Part shown: piece after piece, positions 26,599-47,600 of the stretch
Position numbering within the stretch: the stretch's first letter is position 1
How the letters are laid out: every line of letters begins with the position of its first letter
Assembly (NCBI GenBank): GCA_900239685.1
Contig: OENT01000513.1
Span: 40,502 to 104,501, forward strand
Source of the DNA: Rotaria macrura
Lineage: Eukaryota > Rotifera > Eurotatoria > Philodinida > Philodinidae
Reading direction: 5' to 3'
Length of the DNA stretch: 64,000 nt
Made by a program: the position numbers and the translations under genes
The notes under the pieces: model-generated
The model's database searches: none
What the model saw: the letters and a program-made list of their open reading frames with translations, nothing else
Told to the model about the DNA's origin: nothing

Positions 26599-29500
26599 TC
26601 ATGATGATTGCTTATATCGTGGAAATAGAAAAATACGCTTGTTTTCAAGAGCATCTTCTTCAAGTTTATTTAATGTTGGTTTTAAATTTGTTTGCTTTGT
26701 TAATAACAAATCATTATTTATTTCAAGAAATTTGAATGTTTTCTCCGTTAATTCAATTCGATATTCAATTAAATGATTTTCTTCATTGTTATTCTCTTTC
26801 TCTTTTTTCATATCTAATTTTTCATGATTAATACGCATATATTTTTGAATTAATTTCATATTCGGATGAAATCGAACATGTTGAACATTGATTGTTTTTT
26901 TTGGATATTTTTCTTCATTATAATTAAACCGTTCTAATTTATCACATGTATCAAATTGAAAGGCACGTTCATCATTAATTAATTTAACCCATAATTGTAT
27001 TGGCTGTTTATCTAAATTAATACAATATTCGATGCCACAATTAGGATTTTCTACTGGTTCTTGTAATTGAGCAACATTCGATTTTATATTCGTACGATTT
27101 GATTGATAGATACGTGAAAATAAACTAGGTTTTACTTGTTGTTGTTGTTGAGATAACTGATATTGTGTTAATAATGATGGTTGACATTTTAAACAACCGG
27201 TACATGGGTTTGAATATATGATGGATGTTTGTTCAGATGATAGTATCGGTTGGGAAGAATTCGTTATGAAATGATATATCGATGATATAGGATACTTTAA
27301 ATAACTGAAATACCATAGACGCTTTTCAAGTTGTTCGAGACGCGAGTAATGACCGAAATCAAATGTACTGGCATAGCTAGAAATAGAACAAAAGAAAATA
27401 AATTTAATAAAACTAATAGGTATTTTTTTTTCTTGTCTATGAATTTAGGTAATAGGCTGTCGTTGTTTTCTTTTTCGTACATGAATGAACAAAAATTAAT
27501 AGACATGGTAATATTCATTCATTTTTTCATATATGGAAATGTTTCTCAAGAGAGATTTATTTTGATAGACCTATTAGAACAATTAATGTTTCTATTGTAT
27601 TGATAGAATTTCATTTTCTACTCAAGAAATTAGTTTTGTTTCACGTCAATGTCTGAAGTCAGAAAAAAAAAGAAGAAAACATTATTTTCTATTGGAAACA
27701 CTTGGTCTTACAATAGTGTTTTTCTAACTTAATTATAAGTGTATTCTTCATATATATTATTTTAATGCGATGCACAAGCGTCTCATTCTTATCTTTGTGT
27801 AACGGTCTTATACACGTCCATGGGATATATATGAATGTTCTATTACAACGATGAGTTAGTCATTTCCGAATATAGAGACTCAAATCATTTCTAGGTCAAT
27901 GTATCACGTAGATATTAAGACATGTATCCATTGTTCTATAAATGTTTATTGTTTGAAAAAGAATTTCATATGAATTTTAATTATTGTTGAAGTACTCTAC
28001 TTGCTTTCTGCAAAATGAATACGATAAGAAAATCAGTTCAAGTAGTTATGAGAGTCGATGTACAGTCGTGTTGTACAAAACTGTTCAATACAATTGAAAT
28101 TCTTTGGTCGAAGAAATCTTTTTTAATAGAATAAGGTCATCATGACTTTTAAAATAATTAATTGTAAATTTACATAATAGACTTTGAGTGTTTGAATAGA
28201 ATCTTCAGACATCTTCATTTCAAAAGAGAAATAACAGCAAACAATTTTTGAGGAAATCTTATGATATAAAGTTAAAAACTCGAATACTGATCATACAATA
28301 GAATAGTATCATATTGAACAAAAAAAAAATATCTCGTCGTCTGTAAGCCTTGGGATTTTGTCACTAGGAAAATTGAGTTTAATCAAGACAAGCAGGCGTT
28401 TTAATTATATCTGTCTAGAGATTTGAATGAAGAATCTTTCCGTCATACGTCTATAGAAGGCTCGGGGCTTTTTCCTTTTTTCTTCCCTATGCACACAAAT
28501 TTTGAACTGTTGTATACAAAAGATCAAGGCGTCCCGAGTAAGAAAAAACGTCCTCGCAGTACTGCATCTTGTAAAGTCTAGTGATAATATTCTACAACAA
28601 ACTTGACATGATTGATTTAGGATTTTTTTTCTTTAATTAGAATAATTTCTTATGGAATAATAGTCGATTATATATATACAAGATATTTGAAATTATTGAA
28701 TAACTGTTTGGAATTGAAAACAATTAAAACGTGTTGTTTTGATTCGATGGTATGAATTCAACAGTAATTATTAACGGGAGGACATAAACTTATCGGATGT
28801 GATAAATGATGGTCTTATCTATTTGATTTGTATGTCTTGGATACTATAGATAAAACGCATGTGAAAGGAATTTTCGTGAAATAAGAAATGTAATCAATGT
28901 TTTAATTTGTGCAGATGATAACGTAGATTTGATCTTTGACATATGTAATTATCGTTCTTAGTGTACACAATCCTTCTAATCCTTTAGAACTACATATTTA
29001 TGTTTTTGAAAACTTTACCTATATTTATGTTTGTATCACTCGTCAATGATTCTATTCCATCGAATCGTTATCGAATAGATTCATTTTCATGCATGCAAAT
29101 ATGATTCACAAACTCTTGCTTTCAGAGAATAGCTCATGAAAAAAACATTCAATCGTTACTGCTGCATATTTAAAATGTTCATCATTAGAAACTATAGAAG
29201 TTCAAAAAAACCATCGACCTATCTTTATGTATCTACGATTAAATCATTTCTTTTTGTCGTATTTCATAGAATTTTTAATCCAAATAATTAATTCCTAGAA
29301 AACTAAATACTACAAGTATTTATATCATGAAAGCTTTTACATCCGATATACTAGTGAAAATAGAGTCTAGTTCTATGATGTTATAGGATATTTTTGTTGA
29401 CTTATATGAAACAAGATCTATATTTATAATCATTATTTTAGAAGAACATTGTATGAAATAGAAGAGTTCTATTGAAAAACAAAAAAGGATCTGATGAGAG

Positions 29501-30735
29501 ATTTTCATAGCTAAATGAATAGAGATAGTTACTAATAGCAAGGTACATTCATTGATAGAATTTTTCGACAACGATAATTAGTGAGTAAGAAAAATGGTAA
29601 TTAAAAACAATATTGAAGTCTTATTGGTGGAACGACTAAACTAGATTGTCTTAATTAAAGAATCTTCATTAATATTGAAACTAAGCTTGTCAGCATTCAT
29701 CGCAACACTATTTAAAGTACTTGGTATAAAAGATTGGAGCATACATGCTTTAAGGAAAATGTCATTTCAACTCTCCACGATGTATATTGAGTGAGATATG
29801 TCAATCTTATCGTAGACACAAGCGACAAGTTCTTTTTTTTACTGTCACTTTGAATGAAAATATCATTTGTGTATTTATCTTCTGACTGATGAATCTCGAT
29901 CGAGAAATGTCTTAGCAAACTGAAATAGATTTCATGTTTTAGGAGGCCAATAATATCTTTATGACTCTGTAGAATACATATGTACAAGATGATTTACATA
30001 CACATCATAGAAACTATTAAATTTCGTAAATAGGAATGATCACATGTTCTCGATAAACTAACAATAGAGTTCACTTTCAAGAGAATATAGTTTTCGTATA
30101 ACTTACATTGGTTTTTCATGATCATTTGACTTTGTAATTTTTAATAAAGGTTTTCGAACAATTTTTCCATTGAATAAAGCAAAAACAGATTCACAGAGTA
30201 AAGTAATATCATCATGAAGTTTCTTTTTATCTGTTAATGGAAATAATCGACGTGCGAATGATACATATTCACCGATGGGTACAATACAAATAGGTAAATT
30301 TTGTAAAATATCTGATTGAAGAAAGTAAGGTGTTAATTCACCTAATGTACCATCACCGCCAACAATCACTAGGGCACTTAATTCTTGCGGTTCAATTTTA
30401 TTTGTTAATAATTCATTTAAACCATTCGGATCTGTTATTGTATCGACACGAAAAACGCGCACATCGAGTCCAATTAAATGTAATAGTGGAAATACTGTTT
30501 TGTCGAAAATTGATTTCGCTTTACCATTATTTGCTTTACCGTTAAGTAAAACGGCAACACGATTTGCTCGAACCATCGAGGGCAACGATTGAGAACCTAA
30601 TAGAGATGCTTGTTGACAATAAAATTGACGAATTTGATTTGCTTGATAACGGTCATACGACCATTTTGATCCATAGGTTAGAGAACAAAAAGCGAATAGA
30701 GATTTTTTCCAATGATTTCGAAGAGTTCGAAACAT
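26599..30735 (-). CDS. AGK: Acylglycerol kinase (mitochondrial lipid kinase), two exons
   Basis: Phosphorylates mono- and diacylglycerol to lysophosphatidic and phosphatidic acid; the vertebrate enzyme is mitochondrial and is also a TIM22 import subunit. Exon 1 is 30735-30107 and exon 2 is 27376-26599, joined in phase 2 (AT|C), giving 468 residues against about 420 in vertebrates. The N-terminus (FRTLRNHWKKSLFAFCSLTYG) matches the family's hydrophobic mitochondrial anchor. The diacylglycerol-kinase catalytic core is clear: AVLLNGKANNGKAKSIFDK near 61-79, VIVGGDGTLGE with GGDGT at 126-130, and PIGEYVSFARRLF. The splice recreates the family's EQPVFAM region as HEKPIYASTF, which supports joining the two distant exons. 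The 2.7-kb intron is the longest in the window. The C-terminal third is diverged and Lys/Glu-rich. A 3' splice site about 12 bases before the ATG suggests a leader splice. Confidence 0.87.
27377..30106 (-). other. Exceptionally long AGK intron, no recognisable content
   Basis: 2.73 kb between the two AGK exons. It is AT-rich and carries short chance frames on both strands only. I see no terminal inverted repeats, no transposase fragment and no conserved exon. Confidence 0.65.
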
Positions 30736-32302
30736 GTTCGTTTTATTCTGTATTGCTAAATAATACCTAACAATTAATTCGGTTTATACAGGTAGAAGAC
30801 AAATTTGCTGCCTGCACACTCGTTGTCTAGATTGCACTTCCGTGGTTCAAAAAATAGACGAATGATTGATGAATAGATTATACTACTAATATTAGAATGC
30901 ACTGTAATGGATTTATTCTCTATTTTAAGTGGTGTATGATTTCGTACAATGAACATTTAATTCTTTAGTTTTTTTTCTCGAATTTTATACTTTAGAAAAG
31001 AGAATAGCGCCATCTATTCATAGAAAAAAAGATCATGATTTCTATGTAGCATTTACTCATATTATACTTTCTAAATTGAAGACGTGCGTCTTTTGTTATT
31101 TCAAGTAATTCATTAAGCCAAATTACTTCAAGCAATAGGTTTTCTTTGTAAACACAATATTATAAGATGTATTTTGGGTGACATACAGATGGATTTTCTT
31201 ATAATTGATTTACTTCATATCAAATATAACCTTGTATTTTCTAATGCTAAACCATCATGAGAGTAAGTATTAGGTCAACAAAAGAAAAAGTCTATGTGAA
31301 TGTTGATTGGTAATATTAGTGTAAGCGGAAATCGGCTAGACTCATTTCATTTATCTCAATCATAGAAAAATTCAATCGATATACTTTATTGTACTTCTGA
31401 TGTTTTATAACAGATTATTATCAATGTAGTATGCCAGAGCCTACTATAATACAGGTTATCGATATTTATTTTTGAGTTATCACTTGACGGTCGTACCTGG
31501 ATTGAAATCAAATCTAGAATTAGATTTCTCGCAGTCTTATGAATTTGTTGTCCTCGAAAAGAGTAAGATCGTTGGTCCCCCAACGTCGGAAGTATTATTT
31601 ATCAATGTGATTAGAAGAAGAAAATGTCAAGAAAATATATTCTCCTTCAAAATGTTAATAATGTTCCAGATGTGATTACATATCTCGTAGTCCTTCGATT
31701 GGTTGATATTGACTGATCTGAATGTATGTCAAATTTCGATCAGAGATCTTCAAGTGTTATGTTTCATGTTGATTTCGACTTCGATTACGGTGTATTCGAA
31801 ATGCCATGCAAATTTGCAGCGTTTCGTTCCGATCTGTTCAAACTTGAACTGTTGTCTGAGTAACATTCGATAGAAATAGAATTTTGAAAATATCAATCCG
31901 TTCTATTTCTGACAGATTCTTGAAAAGAAACAAACTGTGGAAACTGTCTCGTTGCCATAGATCATTTATTTTGAGCATCACTATTGAATCTTTTCGTCAT
32001 CGACAACTACTAACATTCGACGTATTGAGAAGACGTTCTATTGAATTCTGTTTATTCACTTTCGATCTACGATAATATATCAGTAACATTGTTCAGATGA
32101 GAATTCATTCAATTCTTTGAATTTAAAATTTGATTTTGCTTATTACATAAAAAAAATTCATGGATATCAAAAAACAAACAAAAAATTATCTTTCAAACAA
32201 AAAGAAAAAAAACTATATAGATATATATATATATATAGTAAAAACAATGATTTCATAGCATAAAGTCTATGATATTTCTTTTAGTCTTTTCACAAATATT
32301 TT
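30736..32302. other. Intergenic between AGK and DNAJC27
   Basis: No supported gene. The most protein-like frame is plus-strand 31472-31675 (67 codons), but it has no family signature or splice-linked neighbour. It holds the AGK promoter on the left and the DNAJC27 3' flank on the right, with a short (AT)n run at about 32219-32240. Confidence 0.5.
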
Positions 32303-35052
32303 TCATTTCTCAAATCGATTTAATAGTTCTGTTTTAGCATTAAGTAATAATTTGAATGCATCTTCACTTCCAGGCGCATCACTTTTATCTGGATGTAATA
32401 ATTTAGCTAAACGCTTATAAGCTGTTAGAACATCTTCTTTTGTACAATTGTGTCTTAAACCTAACCGTTCATAATTATCTTTATTGTTTCGTAATCGATT
32501 TATGGCTTCGACTTGTTCAATCGTAAAATTTACACTGGGTAAATTATTGGCTGGTGGAACACCACCATTTTCATTCGTATCGATTAATGCCGAAAATAGA
32601 TTGTCGAATAGTTCTTGTACGCCTGCACCGGTTGCAGCTAAGATGAAAACAAAATTTAGAATCATGTATTAGTATATGTTTATTCGAAGAATTGAAATCA
32701 ATAGATAGAGAGAATGAGCAAGTAGGCGAAAAACAAAAATACAGTAGCCATAATCATACATTTTGCTTATCCTTATTAATAACTGCGTAGAAGTTCAATC
32801 TGAAAAGAGAGTACGGAAGCAATATTGTTCAATGTCTGTCTATTGTTTTTCTTTTCATAAATATAATTATGCTAAGAAAGTCATTTTTGAATTTGTCACG
32901 AATCGCAACAATACTATTATTTTGATCTTTTGTAAGTTGTCGTGATATTTCAAAATTCATCTCTGTAGAAATCCTGACAAGTCGTCATGACGTGTTCGTT
33001 TGTGATAATATTTTTTTCATGGAATCAGTGGTCCTCAAATTTCTTATTTACGTCTTTCAATTATTCTTTATTTTATTTTAATCAATTTAAGATTCGATTA
33101 TTCCGAATCAGTGAATACTTCAGAGCAACTATTACATGTATTTTACATGTATTAATACCTTATCGTATTTGACTATGTATGAATACATCAAGTCTTGTTC
33201 TCTCTAATTCGAACATAGTAATTAGTACACTGAAATTTTTCCTATCAACGCTTTATATTTTGCACTGCTTGAATGAATTTATAAGCGACGTATAGCTTTA
33301 CTAAAGAAAAAAAATTTGAAATTTACCAGTACTCCCATTCCAATACCGTGTGCTTGAGCTATTTACAATAAATCTTATAGTGTCCTAGTTTTTACTGTCA
33401 TTTCAGATTTCACTGATCCTTGGAGGACATAGGTTGCTGTGATTCCTGGTCTGTTCTCATATGATTGAGTGCAATGTCTTTAACAATGAAATATGAGAAT
33501 TATTTTTAAAATTCTTTAAACTAATTATGCCCAATGTATTGATGTATTTGTCCGTCTAATATACTCTTTGCACTTTCAAATTGCATTTTTGATATCTTGT
33601 CGTTCATGTTTGTATTGTTTTGCATACAAACATAGATCAAAGATTGAAGTCATTTCCAAAAATACAAAAATGTCCTCCCTATGAAATTACAAACGGCGGA
33701 CCCGAACTTATTTTCATGATCGATGTGAACTTATACATAGATCATATCAACTTTTTAAAATTCATTTCTCAATACAATACTGAAATAAATCCGGAAACTT
33801 CGGACTTATGTCCGAGAGTTATGTGTACTTCAAAAAGTGAATGAGACAAATCAGTCATCCTAGAATGTGTGCACGGATGAAGTATCTTGGGAAACCTTTT
33901 TGGGAAACTCCAAAACTACTGATCATCTCAGACATATCTAGGCAATTTTGTTTCTAGATGCAGTTTTTGTTTATTTCGAGACCTTTTTTTGGCGATGTTC
34001 TTTTAGAAAGCTCGATTTGGTTCAAAACTAATATCAAATTCGGAACCAGCGTTAAAAACTGAGTCGATTTATATACGTTGTGGATAATTCTGAGAAAGAA
34101 GTTTTTTTTGAAAAAATCCCTGTACCCCACCTCAGAGATTGCTTGGTGAAAAATGACAATTTTTTCGATAACTCAACCATTTCTTGCCGGATCCTTCTCA
34201 CCTTCGAACTCGACCGAGATATTGATCAAACAATTCTGTGCACAAAATTTCAACTCAATCGAATGTAATTGTGAAGAGTTATCGAATAAACGGCCGGACG
34301 GACACACTGACCGATTTTAGTGGTGTACTCACTTTTTGAGTACACAAAAAGAAATTCTAATTATTTCAAGAGAGATAAGAGCGACGAGGATTATCTACCT
34401 CTAAGATATTGAATATCTAATTTCCTATTTTGTTAAAATCCTTCGTCAAAATTTTCTTTTACCATATATTTATCTATTGTAATGAATCTTCACACTGAAT
34501 ACCTTTCATATAACAGTGTCAATATATCTAATATTAGATTTGAATTATTTCATCGGAATTTATTTTTAAAAATCGTATACCTGATGTTTCAAAATATTGA
34601 TAGCCACGAATGTTTGCCCATAGTTTTGCTTCATTTTCTTCTACGACTCGTTTTAGATCATTTTTATTTCCAATAACAAAGATAATTATTGGCGAACGTT
34701 GACCATTGGTTAGATTCAATTCTTTTTTCATTTCACATACCCAATAATCCAATGTATCAAATGATCGACGATTAGTTAAATCAAACATAAGTAGAACACC
34801 TTGAACATCACGATAAAATTCATTTCGTACTTCATAAAAAAGTGGATGACCAGAAAAATCAAATATATTCATACGTATATCATAATTACGTATACGTAAA
34901 CGTGTTACACCATAGTCGATACCAATTGTAGCCATGTATTTCGATACGAAACGTTTTTCACAATAACGTTTTATTAAACAACTTTTTCCAACAGTAACAT
35001 TACCGAGACTTATTATTTTTAAACGAAGTAGAAAATCTGGTTTAGTTGTCAT
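32303..35052 (-). CDS. DNAJC27: DNAJC27: Rab-like GTPase with C-terminal J domain, two exons
   Basis: A small GTPase fused to a J domain that recruits Hsp70; in vertebrates (RBJ) it is linked to MEK/ERK signalling. Exon 1 is 35052-34581 and exon 2 is 32637-32303, phase 1, giving 268 residues against 273 in human. The P-loop GNVTVGKS is at 17-24. The switch-II motif is DFSGHP rather than the Rab DTAGQ, as is typical for this family, which lacks the catalytic Gln. The G4 motif is NKND and G5 is ETSA, restored by the splice. The J domain lies at about 213-268, with HPD at 239-241 and the family's PGSEDAFK text after it. There is no C-terminal prenylation Cys, as in orthologues. TCATTTTTAG ends 8 bases before the ATG, suggesting trans-splicing or a leader intron. 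The 1.94-kb intron contains repeat copy 3. Confidence 0.95.
33793..34352 (+). repeat. Palindrome-headed interspersed repeat, copy 3
   Basis: Head: CTTCGGACTTATGTCCGAGAG. Tail: GTGTACTCACTTTTTGAGTACACAAAAAG. It lies in the intron of DNAJC27, opposite to the gene's transcription. It contains the conserved internal frame at 34080-34268 (MDNSEKEVFFEKIPVPHLRD start). Confidence 0.9.
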
Positions 35053-42268
<7,216 letters not shown>

Positions 42269-42847
42269 TACTTTTTTTTTTCTCTTTTTGTTTGTCTCTG
42301 TATTATTGTGTCTTATGAAACCAATACAGTTGTTGTCATTAAAAAAAACACGCTTGTCCTCGGAATAATATTCAAATTAGTTTTCCACTCTTAATTCAAG
42401 ATTCATCGATTCTACTGAGAAAACGAAGGAGCCCTTGTGGGTAGCCGAAGAAAAAAAAAACGTATTTATGTGTCTGCATGATTATTTTGTCAGTCAATGA
42501 TCTTGAAATGACATTATCTAACCTTGGAACATAGACAAAATTTTATTTATACAAGGTCGAAAAGTACTGTATATTGGAGAGAGAGAGAGAGAAAATTGAT
42601 TGCTTCTATGCTGTAGGTCTACGTTTACTACGGCGTATAGTAAAGAAGTGAATGATGAAAAAAACAAGTGACATGCATATTATATCTGGTAAAAGAACGA
42701 AAAGAAGAGAAAACCATAAATATACCATAAAGAGACACCTGAGAAAGAAGGCCCCTCTTGTTTACATCACTATCGAAGTTGGCCGACGATGATTTGAAAA
42801 TTAAAAATATGTATGCAAACTAGAGACAAACCATTGGATAAATAAGT
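42269..42847. other. Intergenic between U2AF2 and the Gly/Tyr-rich gene
   Basis: Holds the U2AF2 3' untranslated region and the promoter of the next gene in the same orientation. A (GA)n run lies at about 42578-42592. No coding signal. Confidence 0.55.
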
Positions 42848-44481
42848 ATGGGAGGAATTTTAGGTAGAAATAAAAATAAACAAGTCACTGGTGCTATTCC
42901 GCCTGCTAATGATCCTTTTTATCAGCCTCCGCAATATCCAAATCCTTACTCACCAGGTTATCCTCAAGGTACTGGACTTGGTGAAATGGATCCTATGGAA
43001 ATGTATGGATATGGTGCTCCGGGATACGGTGCGACTGGATATGGCGGTCCTGGATATGGTGCGACTGGATATGGTGGTCCTGGATACGGTGCGACTGGAT
43101 ATGGCGGTCCTGGATACGGTGCGACTGGATATAACTCTCCAATGTATTCACCGACGGAAACATTTGAAAGTCTCTATAGTGGAGCCATGCCAGGGATGGG
43201 TTATCCAGGTGGTTCTTTTGGCCGTGGTGAGTATACCAATATGATTAGCAGATTGTATATGAAAGCGAAACATCTATACATTGATTTCATTAACTTTTAG
43301 GCATGTCTCCATGGAATTATGGCAATTTCTATATGGGTAATACTACAATGCAAATGATGCCATTCATGCAAAGAAAAGTAGCAAAATATGCACAATTACA
43401 AGGCATGGCTAGCATGGGTGGCATGGGTGCAGGTGGGCTTATGCCTATGATGCCTATGATGCCGATGATGCCTTGTCTTCCAGCATCATGTGCAATGTCC
43501 ATGTGTTCTCCTATGATAGCAGCTGCTACTCCATTACCAATCGCATGTAATCCGATTGTTCAAAGTATGTATCCGGCGGCTTCTATGTGTGGTTCTAGTT
43601 GGATGACTCCATCATCATTTATGTCGGCGTTAGCAACTGGTCCTATGCCTTATCGACCACCAGCATCATTCGAATTTCCAAGTAATGTTGGTATGGTAAT
43701 GCCGTTTCCTTTTAATTCGCCAAACCCTCTCTTTGCATCATCAAGTTTCGGTGGTTTTTCTCCGCAAGTCAGTCTAAATGGTGGATATTCATGCTGTTGT
43801 TGTTATTGTTCACCACCCGTTGCACAGCCTCAAGTCAGCTTTTATCCTCGACCAGTGAGTGTTCCACAACCGTATCCTGTTGCATGTCCTGCACCTGTAC
43901 CAATTCCTAATATTCAACAAGTTCCAGTTCCACGGTCTGTATCTATAGTTGCGCCACCGATTATAGCTGGCAGTGATTCATGTCCTATACCATCTGGAGC
44001 TCCATTAATACCTTCACAAGGTACGTTTACGCAAAGTGGTCTTAATCCAACATTAGTTATGGCGTCGAAACGGCTACTCACTAAAGATTCACTATTAAAC
44101 GATGAAACGTCGGAAAAATCTGATCGTAAGACATATGATAAATCTCGTCATGACAAAGCTCAAAAACTTGCAGCAAGTCTATCGAATCTTGGATTAAATA
44201 ATAATTTACAGAAGAATAAGAGTCAACATAAAGATACAAAAGCAAGAAAAAAATCAAATCGTTCACAGGATGACTTCTCCTTAATTTCAATGTTACATGA
44301 AACATATCTGTCCGATTCTGTTTGTTCAAAATCCGATAAATTATCGTCTGAATTACTTAAATCGGGACATCATACTCGTACGAATCGTCATAGAAATTCA
44401 TTAATATCTGATCATGATTCTCATACGAGTAAACACAAACATAATCAACGACGACGACAAAATCATAACTCATTTACATAA
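42848..44481 (+). CDS. Gly/Tyr- and Met/Pro-rich protein with possible N-myristoylation site, two exons
   Basis: Exons 42848-43226 and 43301-44481 (phase 1, 74-nt intron) give 519 residues. MGGILGRNKNK fits an N-myristoylation site (Gly2, small residue at 6, basic follow-up), predicting membrane association; this is inference. Residues 55-98 hold about four copies of a ten-residue GYGATGYGGP repeat, mirrored by 30-bp tandem DNA repeats. The middle is Met/Pro-rich (four MPMM-like units near residue 175) and Cys-rich (SCCCCYCSPPV). It is followed by Pro/Val-rich text, a Lys/Ser-rich charged region with a helical stretch (AQKLAASLSNLGL), and a basic His/Arg/Asn tail. There is no globular domain. 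I do not recognise it; an annexin-like or prion-like Gly/Tyr/Pro head is the closest analogy. It ends 192 bp from the convergent MRG15 gene. Confidence 0.8.
43022..43134 (+). repeat. Tandem 30-bp coding repeat (about 3.8 units)
   Basis: Units start at 43022, 43052, 43082 and 43112 and follow GGATAYGGTGCGACTGGAT plus ATGGYGGTCCT. Variation is almost entirely at third codon positions, so the encoded GYGATGYGGP unit is unchanged until the last copy diverges to YNSP. Confidence 0.93.
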
Positions 44482-44673
44482 TTATTTATCAAATGAATGA
44501 TTATCTCTAATGTCATAAACATCAGTGAACTTCGAACACGAACATATTCAAGTCAAGAAGACAATTTTCTTTCGCTCTTCTTCTCCTTCTTCGATTAGTT
44601 TTACTCACTTTTAATAACAATAATAAAAATACAAAAAGAAAAAAAAAACAAACAAAAACAAAAAGACTTTTTT

Positions 44674-47600
44674 TTATTGAAAACATTGCAATGAACAACG
44701 ATAATATTCTGTTGAACAAATATCATATTCATTTGAAGGAAATAATATTGTCTTATTTTCATATAAATAATTCAAAAAATGTTGAATACGTCCTAATAAT
44801 AAACCGAATTCATCTCGATTTGTATTTGCACTCATATCACGTAATAAATCTTTAATACGCCATAGAAATCGAAGTAAATGTATTGAACCATAATAATCAC
44901 ACAACGATAGTTGAGAATCTTTTTCTAATAATTGCCGTAATTGTAAACGTTCGAAACGATAGAGTAAACATTTTCCAAGTGCAATATTAAACATATCAAT
45001 TAAAGATGATATTAACGTTCGAATAGCAAGTACTTCAGCTAGAGAACATTCATTGATTTGTTGTTCTAAATAATTCTTAAATATATTCCGTATGATTAAT
45101 GATGAATCGACTGGTGGAACTGTTAGAAGATAATTTTGATTGTTGATCAGATCACGATCATTGATTAATAATTCAACAAGTTCCGATGGAAATTGTAACC
45201 ATTCCATTTGATATGAATAGAAACGACGAGTTAATCGTTGACATGTTTCATGTTGAGCTGAGATTGATGGGGACAAATCATTAACAATAGTGAGTATTGG
45301 TTCAGATTCTAAAGGTTAAAAATAAAAAAACATTTAGTCTTCAAGTAGAAATTTTCATAATCGATTTCTACGATATTCGAAGTAAATAGCGGATGATGAT
45401 TCTATCGAGTTTATTAACTTGTAATTCAAAATACGAACTTATGAATTCTAATAGTACTTCGAGTTCTGACTAATGCATTGTATATGCGTTTGCTTTCCCT
45501 CAAGCACGTGGCATCGGAGCTGAGAACTCATTTACTATTGAAATCTTATTTTTTTTCAAGCAAGAATCATATCGTTAAGAGAAAGACGGCATTATCGTAC
45601 TTTTAAAGATTCTACATTACTCAAACGATTTCCCCTCATCACGACTCCTCTCTACATGTCCCTACTATTCGCACATACGACGTAACAATGTAATAGATAA
45701 ACGAATGAAAGTGTTTACAAGAATCAATTAAAATAACGAAATACAAGATTTAATCGAGCTGTGCACGTTTGGAAACTGTATGAGATAGATATCATTGCAG
45801 TACGAATGGTGACAATCGCTAGGAATGGATGTAGCTATTTTCAAAAATCAATTAATTCAAAATTTAAGCTGGTTACAAGAAAATACGTAGTCAAAATACA
45901 TAAAAATTTGAGTATCATCCTTGTTTTTTACATGAAAGTATTCAATAACATACTTTGCGTATAGCAAAAAGATGTAGAAGAGATTCTTTTGAGATAAGCA
46001 GAATTATCAGTCGAAATCAAGAAAGTAGTATTGCTGTGATGTCGGAAAGTTGATCGTTTTTCTAAATATTTATCTAATCGGCTAAATACTTCCTAGAAAA
46101 AAATTAAAATGTGAAAACCTCGGACTTAAGTCCGAGAGTTATGTGTAATTCAAAAAGTGAATGAGACAAATCAGTCATTCTAGATTGTATGCACGGAAGA
46201 AGTATCCTGGTAAAACTTTTTGGGAAACCCTAAAACTAATGGTCATCTCAGACATTTGGTTTCTGGATGCAGTTTTTGTGCATTTTCAGGCGATGTTTTG
46301 TTAGAAAGCTACGATTTGGTTCAAAAACTAATATCAGATTCGGAATCAACGTTTAAAACTGAGTTAATTTATATACGTTGTGGATAATTCTGAGAAAAAA
46401 GTTTTTTTTTGAAAAAATCCCTGTACCCCACCTAAGGGATCGTTTGGTGAAAAATGACAATTTTTTCGATAATTCACCCATTTCTTGCCGCATCCTTCCC
46501 ACCTTCGAACTCGACCGAGATATTTATCAGACAGTTCTGTGCACAAAATTTTCGCTCAATCGAGTGTATTTGTAAAGAGTTATCGTGTAAACGGACGGAC
46601 ACACTGACCAATACTAGAGTGTACTCACATTTTTGAGTACACTAAAAGGTTATCGACAAGAAAACGCTCACTAGACTTAATAGAAGATCATGCCGTCTCT
46701 AGAAACTGTTTTCAGAAATCCAATGGGTTTTAGTAATACAAAACTTGTTTGTTTTCCAACTTTTGAGTGGGTGTTTTAATAGGAGAAAATCATTCATTTT
46801 CTCGGTAAATCCTTGCAAAAATATAGTCCATTGTCTTTTATTCTCGAAGAATATTTACCGTAACAATTAGATCATATTGGTTAACTTTATGAGTATTTCT
46901 ATGAAAAATTTCTTAAACGAACAACAAATGATGCGTTTTTCTCTAATAACACAAGCTTATTTAACTGATCTATTAAAAAATAGATAAATAATCTGAATTC
47001 ACTCATATTTAACCGACTGGAGAAACAAACTAGAATTTCTTTGCTCAATAACTAATGTTGAGAAACATCGCAAAACTAGATAAATTTCGTAATATATGTA
47101 TTCCAGAGGTGCCCAAGACAAAATCACATTCAAATTGTATCGATGAGACTAACAATAAGCAATTAAAAAATGAAGTTTTTCAGATAATTCTAAAACTGTT
47201 CATTGCAAAAACAATAGACTATTCTTCTATTAAATAAGCGACAATATTTTCGATTAAACATTTTTCAACGAAAAAATGTAGAAATTTCCAGTGCATTCTG
47301 CTTATCTAAGTAAAAGTTTAAATCGATACGAACTCTTTCATCGTATATATATATATATGTGTCATGTGATTTATATATTTTCTTGTCGATTATGTACGAA
47401 CTCAAACATCAAATCAGTTGATTGTAAGCATACAAATCTTACTTTTATCTTTATTTGTTATTTTTCCAGTAGTATTTACATTTCGTTTAAATTTTTTTGC
47501 ATCAGGTTCCAATACATCATTATTTGTGATTGTTGAATCTGTATTTGATATTAATTCACTTGTTGTACTACTACTACTACTTCTTGTATCACTCCGTCCA

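Noticed and set aside
31386..31675. Opposed 65- and 67-codon frames
   Set aside because: Moderate composition but mutually antisense, without motifs, splice partners or repeats to support either.
34534..34580. Extra C-terminal residues read past 34581 in the GTPase exon
   Set aside because: The GTATACG donor at 34580 and the acceptor at 32638 restore the family's ETSA...ELF text and add the J domain, so the read-through is intron.
43022..43134. Regular 30-bp repeats considered as a CRISPR array
   Set aside because: The repeats are directly adjacent without spacers, lie in a coding frame and sit in a eukaryotic gene.
42891..43244. 117-codon frame in the Gly/Tyr gene's other frame
   Set aside because: Open only because the 30-bp repeat lacks stops in a second frame; substitutions between units favour the Gly/Tyr frame (third-position changes).
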